DNA of 47,271 bases, from the NCBI GenBank assembly GCA_947487385.1, contig CANKWU010000015.1:1-47271 (forward strand). Direction: 5' to 3'. The stretch is from Spartobacteria bacterium. Its GTDB lineage: Bacteria; Verrucomicrobiota; Verrucomicrobiia; Chthoniobacterales; UBA6821. Below the pieces are notes generated by a model that saw only the letters and a program-made list of their open reading frames with translations, made no database searches and was not told the DNA's origin. Shown one piece after another: positions 32,156 to 38,574 of this stretch (its first letter is position 1; every line of letters starts with the position of its first letter). The translations under genes were made by a program, and so were the position numbers.

Positions 32156-33124
32156 TCACTCACCGGCATTTTCGATACTCCTCCCAAGCCGTTGCCAGCG
32201 ATCCAATACCAACTCTTTGTAGCGATCTTTGGCCTCACGGGAACACATCCCCCGTTCAATCACGGACAAAAGACCCGGAAATCCCTTTTCCAACCGACGC
32301 AAGGAATTAGCCATCTGACGCTCCGTGAGCTGAAGGGACTCTCCGCTGGCCAAGAAATCCTTCAGTGCAAGTCGCTTCTTTTTGCCGTTGATTGTGAGCG
32401 CCGATTCCTCGGTATCTGATGGCAAAAGCAGATGGGTTGGTAGCAGGTCGTAGGAGGGAGAAAAACGGATTTCTCCCTCAGATGTGCGGATCAGGGAAAA
32501 GTTTTTGAAATGCATGTCTGCATTGCCTGTGAGGAAGCAAAAGAGCATCACCTCGTAGAATCTCAGGACATCAAATCCCGGATTGGTGCAGCGCCTCAGG
32601 ATGATCCTGCCGACGCTCTCCATGGAGCCTCGGTACTTTTCCTCGGAAAGTTTATCGCCAAGCTGGCACATGTCCTCCATGGCAAGCTTCTCGCCTTTCA
32701 CTCGATCCATACGAAGAACGATCAGGGCCCTTTTGCCATCCTCGAGATCAATGAGACCACACTCCGCCGTCTCGATTCTTAGAGATCGGGCCATGCGCAT
32801 GGTGAGATGCTCCAACTCCGTCATTTCCGGAAACCTCTCCACGGAGGGCTTCAGAATGTAACCCCCCTCCAAACCGACAAGAGTCAGTCGGCCAGAATCA
32901 AATCGCCCGGAGCGATCAAGGTGGAGAGAGAGCTTCGGCTGAACGCCGGGAACTGCGATGTGCTGCTGGATCACCTGCTCCGCAAGCGCATCAAGATCTT
33001 TTGCTGAATAGGGAAGCTTGGGTGGATGTGACGATCCAAAGAGCTTCCGGGAACAGGAGGGATGGTAATCGGACACTCCGTCCTGGAGGGCCTCAAGACA
33101 GATTTTGCAGAACTGCTCACTCAT
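32156..33124 (-). CDS. hipT: HipT-like serine/threonine kinase toxin
   Basis: 322 residues. It has the small zinc-like N-terminus CKICLEALQDGVSDYHPSC seen in HipT. Kinase features: VPGVQPKLSL (Gly-rich-type loop, 58-67), YILKP (K92), catalytic GNADMHFKNFSL (N201-D203, K207) and SPSYDLLPT (D226, metal). It lacks the HipA N-terminal subdomain 1, which is encoded separately upstream (33117-33452). In E. coli O127 HipT phosphorylates tryptophanyl-tRNA synthetase and arrests growth; HipS neutralises it. The same target is an inference here. It overlaps hipS by 8 bases. Confidence 0.82.
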   Translation of the reverse strand: MSEQFCKICLEALQDGVSDYHPSCSRKLFGSSHPPKLPYSAKDLDALAEQVIQQHIAVPGVQPKLSLHLDRSGRFDSGRLTLVGLEGGYILKPSVERFPEMTELEHLTMRMARSLRIETAECGLIDLEDGKRALIVLRMDRVKGEKLAMEDMCQLGDKLSEEKYRGSMESVGRIILRRCTNPGFDVLRFYEVMLFCFLTGNADMHFKNFSLIRTSEGEIRFSPSYDLLPTHLLLPSDTEESALTINGKKKRLALKDFLASGESLQLTERQMANSLRRLEKGFPGLLSVIERGMCSREAKDRYKELVLDRWQRLGRSIENAGE

Positions 33125-33452
33125 GGCTCACCTCCTCGCTGAGAGGCACGACACCGATCGCACCGATGCAGTCACGGCAACAGGCCAATAGTAACCCCAT
33201 CCGATCCCTTGGATTCAGTTTCCAAGTGCTTTCGGCAATATCGAGCAACCACCCCTCCGGGATCAGCCCATCAAAAAATGGAAAAAGCCTTTTGTCCTCG
33301 CAAGGCTCTTCCCGGAGAGGGAGAGACAAACTCACAGGCAGGGGCTTCGGATCCTTCAGGTAATCCTGATGGTACGTGAATCGGTATCCACCCTCCGGTT
33401 CCTCCAGAAGTCCAACAGGGCGATCATTCAGCAAAACTTCAGCTCTTCTCAT
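33117..33452 (-). CDS. hipS: HipS-like protein (free HipA N-terminal subdomain)
   Basis: 111 residues equal to HipA subdomain 1 (Couple_hipA): VLLNDRPVGLLEEPEGGYRF, then LPVSLSLPLREEPCEDKRLF, PFFDGLIPEGWLLDIAE and DRMGLLLACCRDCIGAIGVV. In HipBST systems this separate piece is the antitoxin that blocks HipT. It overlaps hipB by 14 bases and hipT by 8, so the three genes are translationally linked. An alternative, that a fused HipA was split by a recent frameshift, is less likely because each reading frame has a proper start and conserved ends. Confidence 0.82.
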   Translation of the reverse strand: MRRAEVLLNDRPVGLLEEPEGGYRFTYHQDYLKDPKPLPVSLSLPLREEPCEDKRLFPFFDGLIPEGWLLDIAESTWKLNPRDRMGLLLACCRDCIGAIGVVPLSEEVSHE

Positions 33453-33663
33453 TGCCTATCTCCTTGCGAAACGGCGCAGGCTCCATCCTGTGACCGAAGA
33501 GCGCCATCACCTGGTTGACCTTGTCGAGGCGAAGGGTTTGCTTCCCTTGTTCCAATTCACGGATGAACCTCAGGCCAAGCCCGGCCCGATCTGCCAACTC
33601 AAGCTGGATTAAACCTAGGGCCTTCCGCTTTGCTTTCACGAACTGAATCAAAGTGTCGTTCAT
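33439..33663 (-). CDS. hipB: HipB-like XRE-family regulator
   Basis: 74 residues, a single Cro/C1 helix-turn-helix: TLIQFVKAKRKALGLIQLEL, ADRAGLGLRFIRELEQGKQT, LRLDKVNQVMALFGHRM. It is the DNA-binding member of the hipBST operon and probably represses it by binding the promoter palindrome at 33679-33689. It is the first gene of the operon. It is shorter than E. coli HipB at the C-terminus, as is usual for HipBST. Confidence 0.85.
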   Translation of the reverse strand: MNDTLIQFVKAKRKALGLIQLELADRAGLGLRFIRELEQGKQTLRLDKVNQVMALFGHRMEPAPFRKEIGNEKS

Positions 33664-33678
33664 AAATAAACCCTTTCG

Positions 33679-33689
33679 GGTATAATACC
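33679..33689. promoter_or_regulatory. hipBST promoter/operator palindrome
   Basis: GGTATAATACC is an 11-bp palindrome 15 bases upstream of the hipB start. On the minus strand it includes TATTAT, a fair -10 hexamer. A repressor bound here would block initiation. Binding by HipB is inferred. Confidence 0.5.
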
Positions 33690-33735
33690 GAATGAATGAT
33701 GGATGACTCCCCCGAAGCCCTCTTGATTAGTTGGC

Positions 33736-34056
33736 CCTTAAAAAGCCCTTTGGAGAGCAGGGAAGTTGGTGATTGGGATAGGGAGAGGTATAGGGGATAG
33801 GATTTGGACCAGAGCCGAGAGGATCTTTCTCATCCAGAGGGAGAGGTTGGCGGCTGTGGCAGCCAGGAGGAGGTTGATGCTGTTGACCTGTTGGCCGTTG
33901 AGGAAGTTGCGACCGAGGCGGAAGTCGCTTTTGAGATGGCCGATGCGTGGTTCGATGGCAGCCCTTCTGCGGAAGCGAGCCCGGGCCTTGAGTCTCTGGT
34001 GGGGAGAGTCGTTTTTTTTTGGAGCCTTCGATGAATACCTTAAGACCTTTTTAAGG
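33736..34056 (-). mobile_element. Internally deleted IS (MITE-like) with 10-bp inverted ends
   Basis: The ends CCTTAAAAAG (33736-33745) and CTTTTTAAGG (34047-34056) are perfect inverted repeats enclosing 321 bp. The interior encodes only the last ~100 residues of an IS5-type transposase. No target-site duplication is apparent. It probably depends on a full-length copy elsewhere for movement. Confidence 0.75.
33738..34046 (-). pseudogene. C-terminal remnant of IS5-type DDE transposase
   Basis: Reads APKKNDSPHQRLKARARF, RRRAAIEPRIGHLKSDFRLG, RNFLNGQQVNSINLLLAAT, AANLSLWMRKI and stops at the TAA inside the left inverted repeat. RAAIEPRIGHLK carries the final Glu of the DDE triad. The N-terminal two-thirds, with both catalytic Asp residues, is missing, so it cannot be active. 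A run of nine A (minus strand) lies within the frame. Confidence 0.8.
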
Positions 34057-34061
34057 AACGA

Positions 34062-34103
34062 CTAAATCGTCCCAGCGTATTCAATTCGCAGTTGTCTTGC
34101 CAT
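34062..34103 (-). pseudogene. N-terminal stub of a RAYT/Y1 transposase
   Basis: ATG at 34103 gives MARQLRIEYAGTI and then a stop. This is the characteristic opening of REP-associated tyrosine transposases (MAR-x-LRIE-x-xG-x-x-YHV). The gene is cut right before the conserved YHV, a few bases from the IS end at 34056. Only 13 residues remain, so the call rests on a short but distinctive motif. Confidence 0.55.
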
Positions 34104-34134
34104 AAACCGAACTCTTCAGATTTTTTAAATTGAG

Positions 34135-34257
34135 TCAATACGCGGGACTGACCCCTCTCCCGGGAATCAATACATTCCCAAATTGTTGTTTCAGGAGAGA
34201 AAGCCGCCCAAGAATGGCGAGAGCCGATATCGGCGAAGTGTCACTGACCGCCAGCAT
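34135..34257 (-). pseudogene. Truncated DUF3368 PIN-type toxin
   Basis: The ATG at 34257 overlaps the end of the UPF0175 gene by 17 bases, as in intact modules. The frame reads MLAVSDTSPISALAILGRL, then SLLKQQFGNVLIP, typical of the DUF3368 N-terminus (first Asp in VSDTSP), and then GRGVSPAY and a stop. Forty residues remain of about 160; the other catalytic acids are lost. The break coincides with the start of the RAYT-type sequence. Confidence 0.7.
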
Positions 34258-34495
34258 AAGCGATATCCTCGCTCACCTCGGCCAATCCGTAGTGCCGAGG
34301 AATCCCTCGCTCGGAAAGAGCGAGACCGAACCGATCCTGACTCATTGCGGCGAGTTCGGCAGCCTTGCCAAACGCAAGCAATCCCCGCTGATAGAGCGTC
34401 GAGGCGAGCTCCAGAAGAACCCTACCGCGAAGCTCAGGCTCTGGAAGCTTCAGTGCCCTCTGGATCTCATCAGGCATCTCGATCGTTACGGACAT
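34241..34495 (-). CDS. UPF0175 family antitoxin, partner lost
   Basis: 84 residues. Family pattern: VTIEMPDEIQRALKLPEPEL, RVLLELASTLYQRGLLAFGK, AAELAAMSQDRFGLALSERG and IPRHYG. UPF0175 proteins are antitoxins or regulators that normally pair with a DUF3368 PIN toxin encoded immediately downstream. Here the downstream toxin is cut to a 40-residue stub (34135-34257). The antitoxin itself looks complete and could still act as a regulator or neutralise a related toxin elsewhere. Confidence 0.8.
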   Translation of the reverse strand: MSVTIEMPDEIQRALKLPEPELRGRVLLELASTLYQRGLLAFGKAAELAAMSQDRFGLALSERGIPRHYGLAEVSEDIAYAGGQ

Positions 34496-34551
34496 AGTGA
34501 GGACATACTAACGGCGACCCATTTCCGCAAGTCGGGTAATCATAGCGAGTA

Positions 34552-34613
34552 TCTCGCGCGGCCGTAACGGCTGCGTAGCAACGGCCGGGTCAGCAAACGC
34601 AGAGATCGCAGAG
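34552..34613 (+). repeat. 62-nt dispersed repeat R2, copy A
   Basis: Begins TCTCGCGCGGCCGTAACGG and ends in CAGCAAACGCAGAG plus a CGCAGAG echo. GGCCGT and ACGGCC can pair around an inner GCT-gcgt-AGC hairpin. A nearly identical copy lies at 37113-37174. Confidence 0.8.
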
Positions 34614-34689
34614 TTAAAAGACGTGGCCAGGAATCCTATCCGACTCAGATGCATTGGACTTCAACTGCCGGCACGCGTACAATAACCGG

Positions 34690-34914
34690 GTGAATTCGGA
34701 TACCTCTGCAATCAGCAAACGCATCGCTCAATGGGCCGCGGCAGCACCTGTCCTGCAGGAGGTACGTGATGCTGATATCCGCTCGGCCGATACCGCTCAT
34801 TCCCTCAGAAATCTCGCCGGAACCATCCTTCAGACTGCAGCCAGGATGCCGGTTCGGAGTTCCTCGGGACTGGTGGAACAACAACGGGTCTTCCTTAAAA
34901 TCCGTTCGGTATGA
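34690..34914 (+). CDS. Small upstream partner of nucleotidyltransferase toxin (antitoxin candidate)
   Basis: 74 residues from a GTG at 34690. It predicts two or three helices: SAISKRIAQWAAAAPVLQEV and SADTAHSLRNLAGTILQTAA, with a basic tail. No known domain is recognised. Its stop overlaps the ATG of the nucleotidyltransferase gene (ATGA at 34911-34914), the classic arrangement of a toxin-antitoxin operon, and its size fits an antitoxin. The start is uncertain; in-frame codons upstream to 34654 exist but give sequence unlike the rest. Function is inferred from position only. Confidence 0.6.
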   Translation: MNSDTSAISKRIAQWAAAAPVLQEVRDADIRSADTAHSLRNLAGTILQTAARMPVRSSSGLVEQQRVFLKIRSV

Positions 34915-35471
34915 ATGAACTCACCAAGTTGTCGGTCGAGTTGCAGGACTTCTGCGATCGACGGCACTGGAAGTTCTGCATCATCGGCGGCATCGCCGTG
35001 CTCCATTGGGGTGAACCCCGCTTCACGATGGATCTTGATCTCACGCTCCTGACAGGATTCGGGGCAGAAGAATCCTTTGTTGACGAATGGCTGTCCCATT
35101 ATGAACCGCGCATAGAAGGAGCCCGTGACTTTGCCCTGCTGAACCGCGTTCTTCTCCTGCGCTCAGGTGAAGGAATTGGGATCGACATTGCCCTGGGAGC
35201 ACTCCCTTTCGAGGAGAAGGCTGTTGAACGCGCCGTCATGATCGAGATGGAACCGGGAGCCGAGGTGAAGCTCTGCACGCCCGAGGATCTCATCGTCATG
35301 AAGGCCTTCGCCGACAGGGATCTGGATTGGAACGACATCCGCGGAATCATCGTTCGTCAGGGCTCGGACAACTTGGATTGGAATCACATCTTCCAACATC
35401 TCGGCCCCCTCTGCGAGGCGAAGGAGGCACCCAGCATCATGACGAGACTCAGGAAGCTTCGCACTCCATGA
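34911..35471 (+). CDS. Nucleotidyltransferase-fold protein (AbiEii/MenT-like)
   Basis: 186 residues. The NTase signature is clear: CIIGGIAVLHWGEPRFTMDL with G26-G27, then the metal pair D41/D43 (MDLDLTLL) and the third Asp D92 (GIDIALG). CTPEDLIVMKAFADRDLDWN is the usual helix after the core. Such proteins include AbiEii-type toxins and MenT enzymes that add nucleotides to tRNA or protein. It is coupled to a 74-residue upstream gene, suggesting a two-gene toxin-antitoxin or defence unit. A housekeeping role cannot be excluded. All catalytic residues appear intact. Confidence 0.75.
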   Translation: MNELTKLSVELQDFCDRRHWKFCIIGGIAVLHWGEPRFTMDLDLTLLTGFGAEESFVDEWLSHYEPRIEGARDFALLNRVLLLRSGEGIGIDIALGALPFEEKAVERAVMIEMEPGAEVKLCTPEDLIVMKAFADRDLDWNDIRGIIVRQGSDNLDWNHIFQHLGPLCEAKEAPSIMTRLRKLRTP

Positions 35472-35624
35472 TCGCCGAGCAGTTACTCGAGCTTGATCGA
35501 CTGTTTTTTCAGATTTTGCAGATCAGAAAAGATACCTGAGCACCTAGCAATTCGGTTCTTCCTAACAGCCTAAAGGCTTTTTATCTGCCGGTCGTTTGAC
35601 TCGTTCGCTCCCGCTCAGTTGAAC

Positions 35625-35710
35625 GGCACTTTGCTCCAGCAAAGCGGTGCCGCCCTCACGGGCTTGCCTTAGAGGCAATTTCTCCGCATCTCTTCCCAGA
35701 GAATTGGTTC
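35625..35710 (-). repeat. Four-hairpin structured repeat, copy S4
   Basis: 86 nt. Minus-strand stems: TCTC-TGGGAA-GAGA, TTGCCT-CTA-AGGCAA, GCCC-GTGA-GGGC, and GGCAC-CG-CTTTG ... CAAAG-TGCC. The framework GAACCAA, GCGGAGA and GGCACCG is shared with S1-S3 while all stem sequences differ compatibly. An extra hairpin CCC-GAA-GGG precedes it (35711-35722). It fills most of the 370-base gap 35472-35841, whose right part is TCGAG-type direct repeats. Confidence 0.75.
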
Positions 35711-35841
35711 GCCCTTCGGGTCCCACCTCTGCGGGATCTATCCGCGCTCCATCCGTGAACCTTAGTTCGACATCTCGACTCTCGACTCTCGACTTCAGAC
35801 CTAGGACACTCAGTGTCTAGGATGATGTGCTACATTTAGGT

Positions 35842-36135
35842 ATGAAAACTAAATCCCTGCTCCTTGCAGCCCTGTTCCCCTGCCTCTCTGCAACCGAGTC
35901 GATCGAGGCCCAGGTCGTCGGGCTACCCGTCAATCCCTCCCAGATTCAATCGGGGACGGTTAACAACGGAGTCTACGACATCACCTTGACGGACGGCACA
36001 AGGCAGACTGGTAATATCCATTCTCGTCTCGATGCCCAGGGGAACGGCTCGATCGTCTCATGGCCTGATGGGGGCCCCGTGACGGTTACTCATGTCCACA
36101 ACGGGAACGCCGTGATCTTCGGACCAAGTAACTGA
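35842..36135 (+). CDS. Small secreted protein
   Basis: 97 residues from ATG 35842. The signal peptide is MKTKSLLLAALFPCLSATES, with probable cleavage after IEA. The mature ~70 residues predict beta strands (GVYDITLTDGTRQTGNIHSR, GSIVSWPDGGPVTVTHVHNG). Not recognised. It sits between two minus-strand copies of the four-hairpin element (S4 and S2), which is unusual. There is no operon partner. Confidence 0.65.
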   Translation: MKTKSLLLAALFPCLSATESIEAQVVGLPVNPSQIQSGTVNNGVYDITLTDGTRQTGNIHSRLDAQGNGSIVSWPDGGPVTVTHVHNGNAVIFGPSN

Positions 36136-36304
36136 ACCCGGTTTATTTCTGGTGATGACCCTGTTCCCTCTTCCTCTTTTCCTTCAGATCTTTATTCTTA
36201 TATTATGCTCACTGCTCGCCCCCTGTGCCGTTTGTGGCCACCTTCGGCACCTTCAAACTTTCCCACCTTCAAACCTTTTACTTTTAACCATCCCCCACAT
36301 TGAC

Positions 36305-36387
36305 GGCACTTGCCGCCCGACAAGCGGTGCCACCCCTCCGGAGCTACTGACAGTAGTCTTCCACGGCTCTTCTTAGAGCCTTGGTTC
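36305..36387 (-). repeat. Four-hairpin structured repeat, copy S2
   Basis: 83 nt. Minus-strand stems: GCTC-TAAGAA-GAGC, CTAC-TGTCA-GTAG, CTCC-GGA-GGGG (one T-G type wobble) and the bulged GGCAC ... TGCC hairpin. It is the copy closest to S1. The surrounding gap 36136-36461 contains nothing else recognisable. Confidence 0.75.
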
Positions 36388-36461
36388 TCTCCCCACTCGA
36401 TCACACCAGCTCTTGACACTCGACCAACGTCTCCCGACTCAGCCTTCAACCCCGACCTGCC

Positions 36462-37097
36462 ATGTCCGATTTTGAATTCTGCCCCGCCCTCCAAGCCGTC
36501 AGCGACTACCTTGATGGCAAGGATTTCAACTACACCTCCTATCCCGAGGAACGGAGGCTGGCCTTCGGCATGAGCGGGAAGAACGTGAACTTCCGGTTCA
36601 ACGTGCGTATCACCGATGTCAGAAACGGCGAGGAGTACCTACAGGTCACCGGAACCTACCCCTTCTTCGTGCGTGAGGAGAAGTTACGCCTCTCCACGTG
36701 CGAACTCATCACGCGAGCCAACTACAAGCTCCCCCTCGGCAAGTTCGAGATGGACATGGCCGACGGAGAGGTGCGTTTTCAGCTGACTCATATTCTTGCA
36801 GGGTTCGCCCTTACCGAGTCACTGATCGAACGGCTCCTCACTACCCCCTTCTACACACTGGACCGCTACTTTCCCGCCTTCATGCAGCACATCCACGCCG
36901 GCTACACGCCAGAGGATGCCATCTTCCATGCAGAGCTGGATACCCACGTGGAAACCGTGCAGGAGACTCAGAAGCCAGCTACTAAGACCGAAGAGACGCC
37001 TCCATCCGCTGAGGTGGTCAGACCACGCACTAAGAAAGGCACTCGCAAAAAGCCCTCAGGAGATCACGAGAGCCCGCAGGGAGACCTGCCTCTTTGA
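36462..37097 (+). CDS. YbjN-domain protein with basic tail
   Basis: 211 residues. Residues ~10-150 resemble the YbjN / type III chaperone-like fold: ALQAVSDYLDGKDFNYTSYP, NVNFRFNVRITDVRNGEEYL, STCELITRANYKLPLGKFEM and DMADGEVRFQLTHILAGFAL. The C-terminal ~55 residues are low complexity, first Glu/Thr-rich and then Lys/Arg-rich (RPRTKKGTRKKPSGDH), suggesting nucleic-acid or ribosome contact. YbjN proteins act as regulators of poorly known function. It stands alone, between repeats S2 and R2. Confidence 0.65.
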   Translation: MSDFEFCPALQAVSDYLDGKDFNYTSYPEERRLAFGMSGKNVNFRFNVRITDVRNGEEYLQVTGTYPFFVREEKLRLSTCELITRANYKLPLGKFEMDMADGEVRFQLTHILAGFALTESLIERLLTTPFYTLDRYFPAFMQHIHAGYTPEDAIFHAELDTHVETVQETQKPATKTEETPPSAEVVRPRTKKGTRKKPSGDHESPQGDLPL

Positions 37098-37112
37098 TCT
37101 GCCAATGAATGT

Positions 37113-37174
37113 TCTCGCGCGGCCGTAACGGCTGCGTAGCAACGGCCAAGTCAGCAAACGCAGAGGACGCAGAG
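37113..37174 (+). repeat. 62-nt dispersed repeat R2, copy B
   Basis: Matches 34552-34613 over its whole length except a few bases (CGGCCAAGTC against CGGCCGGGTC, and GGACGCAGAG against ATCGCAGAG). It starts 15 bases after the YbjN-like stop. Confidence 0.8.
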
Positions 37175-37240
37175 GTAATTACATTCGATACGACACCTTT
37201 TGCCTTCAGTCTTCAGACTTCGGCCTACTAGCCTACTGAC

Positions 37241-37891
37241 ATGACTGAAAACGAATACGACTACTTAGAAAAGGCTCTTCCCGGCTTTACACGTTCCAGG
37301 GAGATTGTGAAGGGTGCCGGTGACAAGATTCAGCCTTTTGGATTCGTCGGAACCAAGTTCGACTTCTACCGCTTTGCCAATCGGTTCCGTCTAGCAACCT
37401 CGTTTCGCCGCATGGAGTTGGACGGGTTCACCGAGGAGACGTCCTTTGGGTATGATTCACTGACACGCGTCTTCTTCACCTGGTCGGCCTTTGAGGGATA
37501 TGCAGAACTCGTCCGAGATCTTCCACCCTTCCGAATCCTCTTTGGCCAATACCCGAAGCGCCACATCCGGGAGTTGGCAGCGAAGTGCCGCGAACTCGAT
37601 CCAGAGAACAAACTAGGCGCATTTCTGGTTGAGCACTCCCAGAAGCAGATTCACATGGATTTCCTGGAGAACTTCCGTAATGGAAATGACTTTGCCGTTC
37701 TCACCCATGCGGCTTGTATCCGCCATATTTTTGCTCATGGACGTCTGACGGCTCATCCCAATGGGCTGCCGGCAGAGAACTTGAGCGGCATCTGCAATGC
37801 CTTGAGCGGCTTCCTCATCGACTTCATGAGGAGCGATTTCGACCGCAGACTGAAGCTCGCAAGAGCGATGGCTGTCCATTCAGCCAGCTAA
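37241..37891 (+). CDS. Hypothetical protein, possibly defence-associated
   Basis: 216 residues, not recognised. It appears soluble and mostly helical. KIQPFGFVGTKFDFYRFANR, FFTWSAFEGYAEL and FAVLTHAACIRHIFAHGRLT are the most conserved-looking stretches. HACIRHIFAHG-like spacing of His and Arg recalls HEPN-type or AbiV-type RNases (R-x4-6-H), here RHIFAHG, but that is only a resemblance. It converges with the operon ending at 37893, with a single base between stops. Confidence 0.6.
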   Translation: MTENEYDYLEKALPGFTRSREIVKGAGDKIQPFGFVGTKFDFYRFANRFRLATSFRRMELDGFTEETSFGYDSLTRVFFTWSAFEGYAELVRDLPPFRILFGQYPKRHIRELAAKCRELDPENKLGAFLVEHSQKQIHMDFLENFRNGNDFAVLTHAACIRHIFAHGRLTAHPNGLPAENLSGICNALSGFLIDFMRSDFDRRLKLARAMAVHSAS

Positions 37892-37892
37892 C

Positions 37893-38147
37893 TCAGGTAA
37901 CCGGCACATCCAGCACCCGGGCAGAGTTCAGATGCTCGATCAAGGAGGTCAGGACCTCATCTGGGACCGTATCGCCCTCAATATCAAGTTCCAGTTCCAC
38001 GAGAGCCGATTCTATTTCCTCGGTAAGGGCTTCCAGTTCGATGGTGCCCGACACGTTGAGCAGTACCCAGACATCAGGGCACCCATTGCTCCTGAAATCA
38101 TCGGCATAGAGCAGGTCAGTTGCTCCCTTGGTGGTGAAGGTCTGCAT
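37893..38147 (-). CDS. Small acidic hypothetical protein at the end of the restriction operon
   Basis: 84 residues from ATG 38147 (MQTFTTKGATDLLYADDFRS). Acidic C-terminal half (ELEALTEEIESALVELELDI). Not recognised. It begins 13 bases after the vsr stop on the same strand, so it is probably the last gene of the methyltransferase-McrB-DUF2357-Vsr operon. It may be an accessory or regulatory protein; no motif supports a particular role. Confidence 0.6.
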   Translation of the reverse strand: MQTFTTKGATDLLYADDFRSNGCPDVWVLLNVSGTIELEALTEEIESALVELELDIEGDTVPDEVLTSLIEHLNSARVLDVPVT

Positions 38148-38160
38148 GACGGCGATTGTA

Positions 38161-38574
38161 CTACGATCGGAGCACCTTCTCAATACGGAAGAGAAGTCGA
38201 TGCCGGTTCCTATTCTTAAGTGAATGCTCCGCGATGCGCAGGACGCGCCATCCTCGCTTTTTCAGCTCCCGATTCACCTCGCGGTCACGTTCGCGGTTGC
38301 GGGAGATCTTGCTCTCCCAAAACTTCCGGTTGCCCTTGGGTGCACGGTAGCACTTCGGACATCCGTGCCAGAAGCATCCGTCCACGAAGACCGTCAGCTT
38401 TTCCCTCCGGAAAGTGAAGTCCGGCCTACCGGGCAATGGAAGATGTCTTCGCCATCCCGTGATCCCTTCCTCTTTGAAGAGCTTCGCTATCACTCCCTCC
38501 GTCCGCTTGTTCCCCTTCCCCTTGATCAGGGACATCACCTCGGATCGTTTCTCCTTGGTGAAGACGTCAGGCAT
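38161..38574 (-). CDS. vsr: Very short patch repair endonuclease
   Basis: 137 residues from ATG 38574 (MPDVFTKEKRSEVMSLIKGK). The Vsr signatures are present: PGRPDFTFRREKLTVFVDGC with D52, FWHGCPKCYRAPKGNRKFW (zinc and active-site region, H70) and KKRGWRVLRIAEHSL. Vsr nicks T:G mismatches that arise when 5-methylcytosine deaminates, and it usually accompanies a 5mC methyltransferase, which is encoded three genes upstream. It overlaps the DUF2357 gene by 8 bases. It confirms the methyltransferase product as 5mC. Confidence 0.9.
   Translation of the reverse strand: MPDVFTKEKRSEVMSLIKGKGNKRTEGVIAKLFKEEGITGWRRHLPLPGRPDFTFRREKLTVFVDGCFWHGCPKCYRAPKGNRKFWESKISRNRERDREVNRELKKRGWRVLRIAEHSLKNRNRHRLLFRIEKVLRS

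Noticed and set aside
33117-33452. Frameshifted hipA
   Set aside because: HipS and HipT each have proper starts, conserved ends and short overlaps, fitting the known three-gene hipBST organisation.
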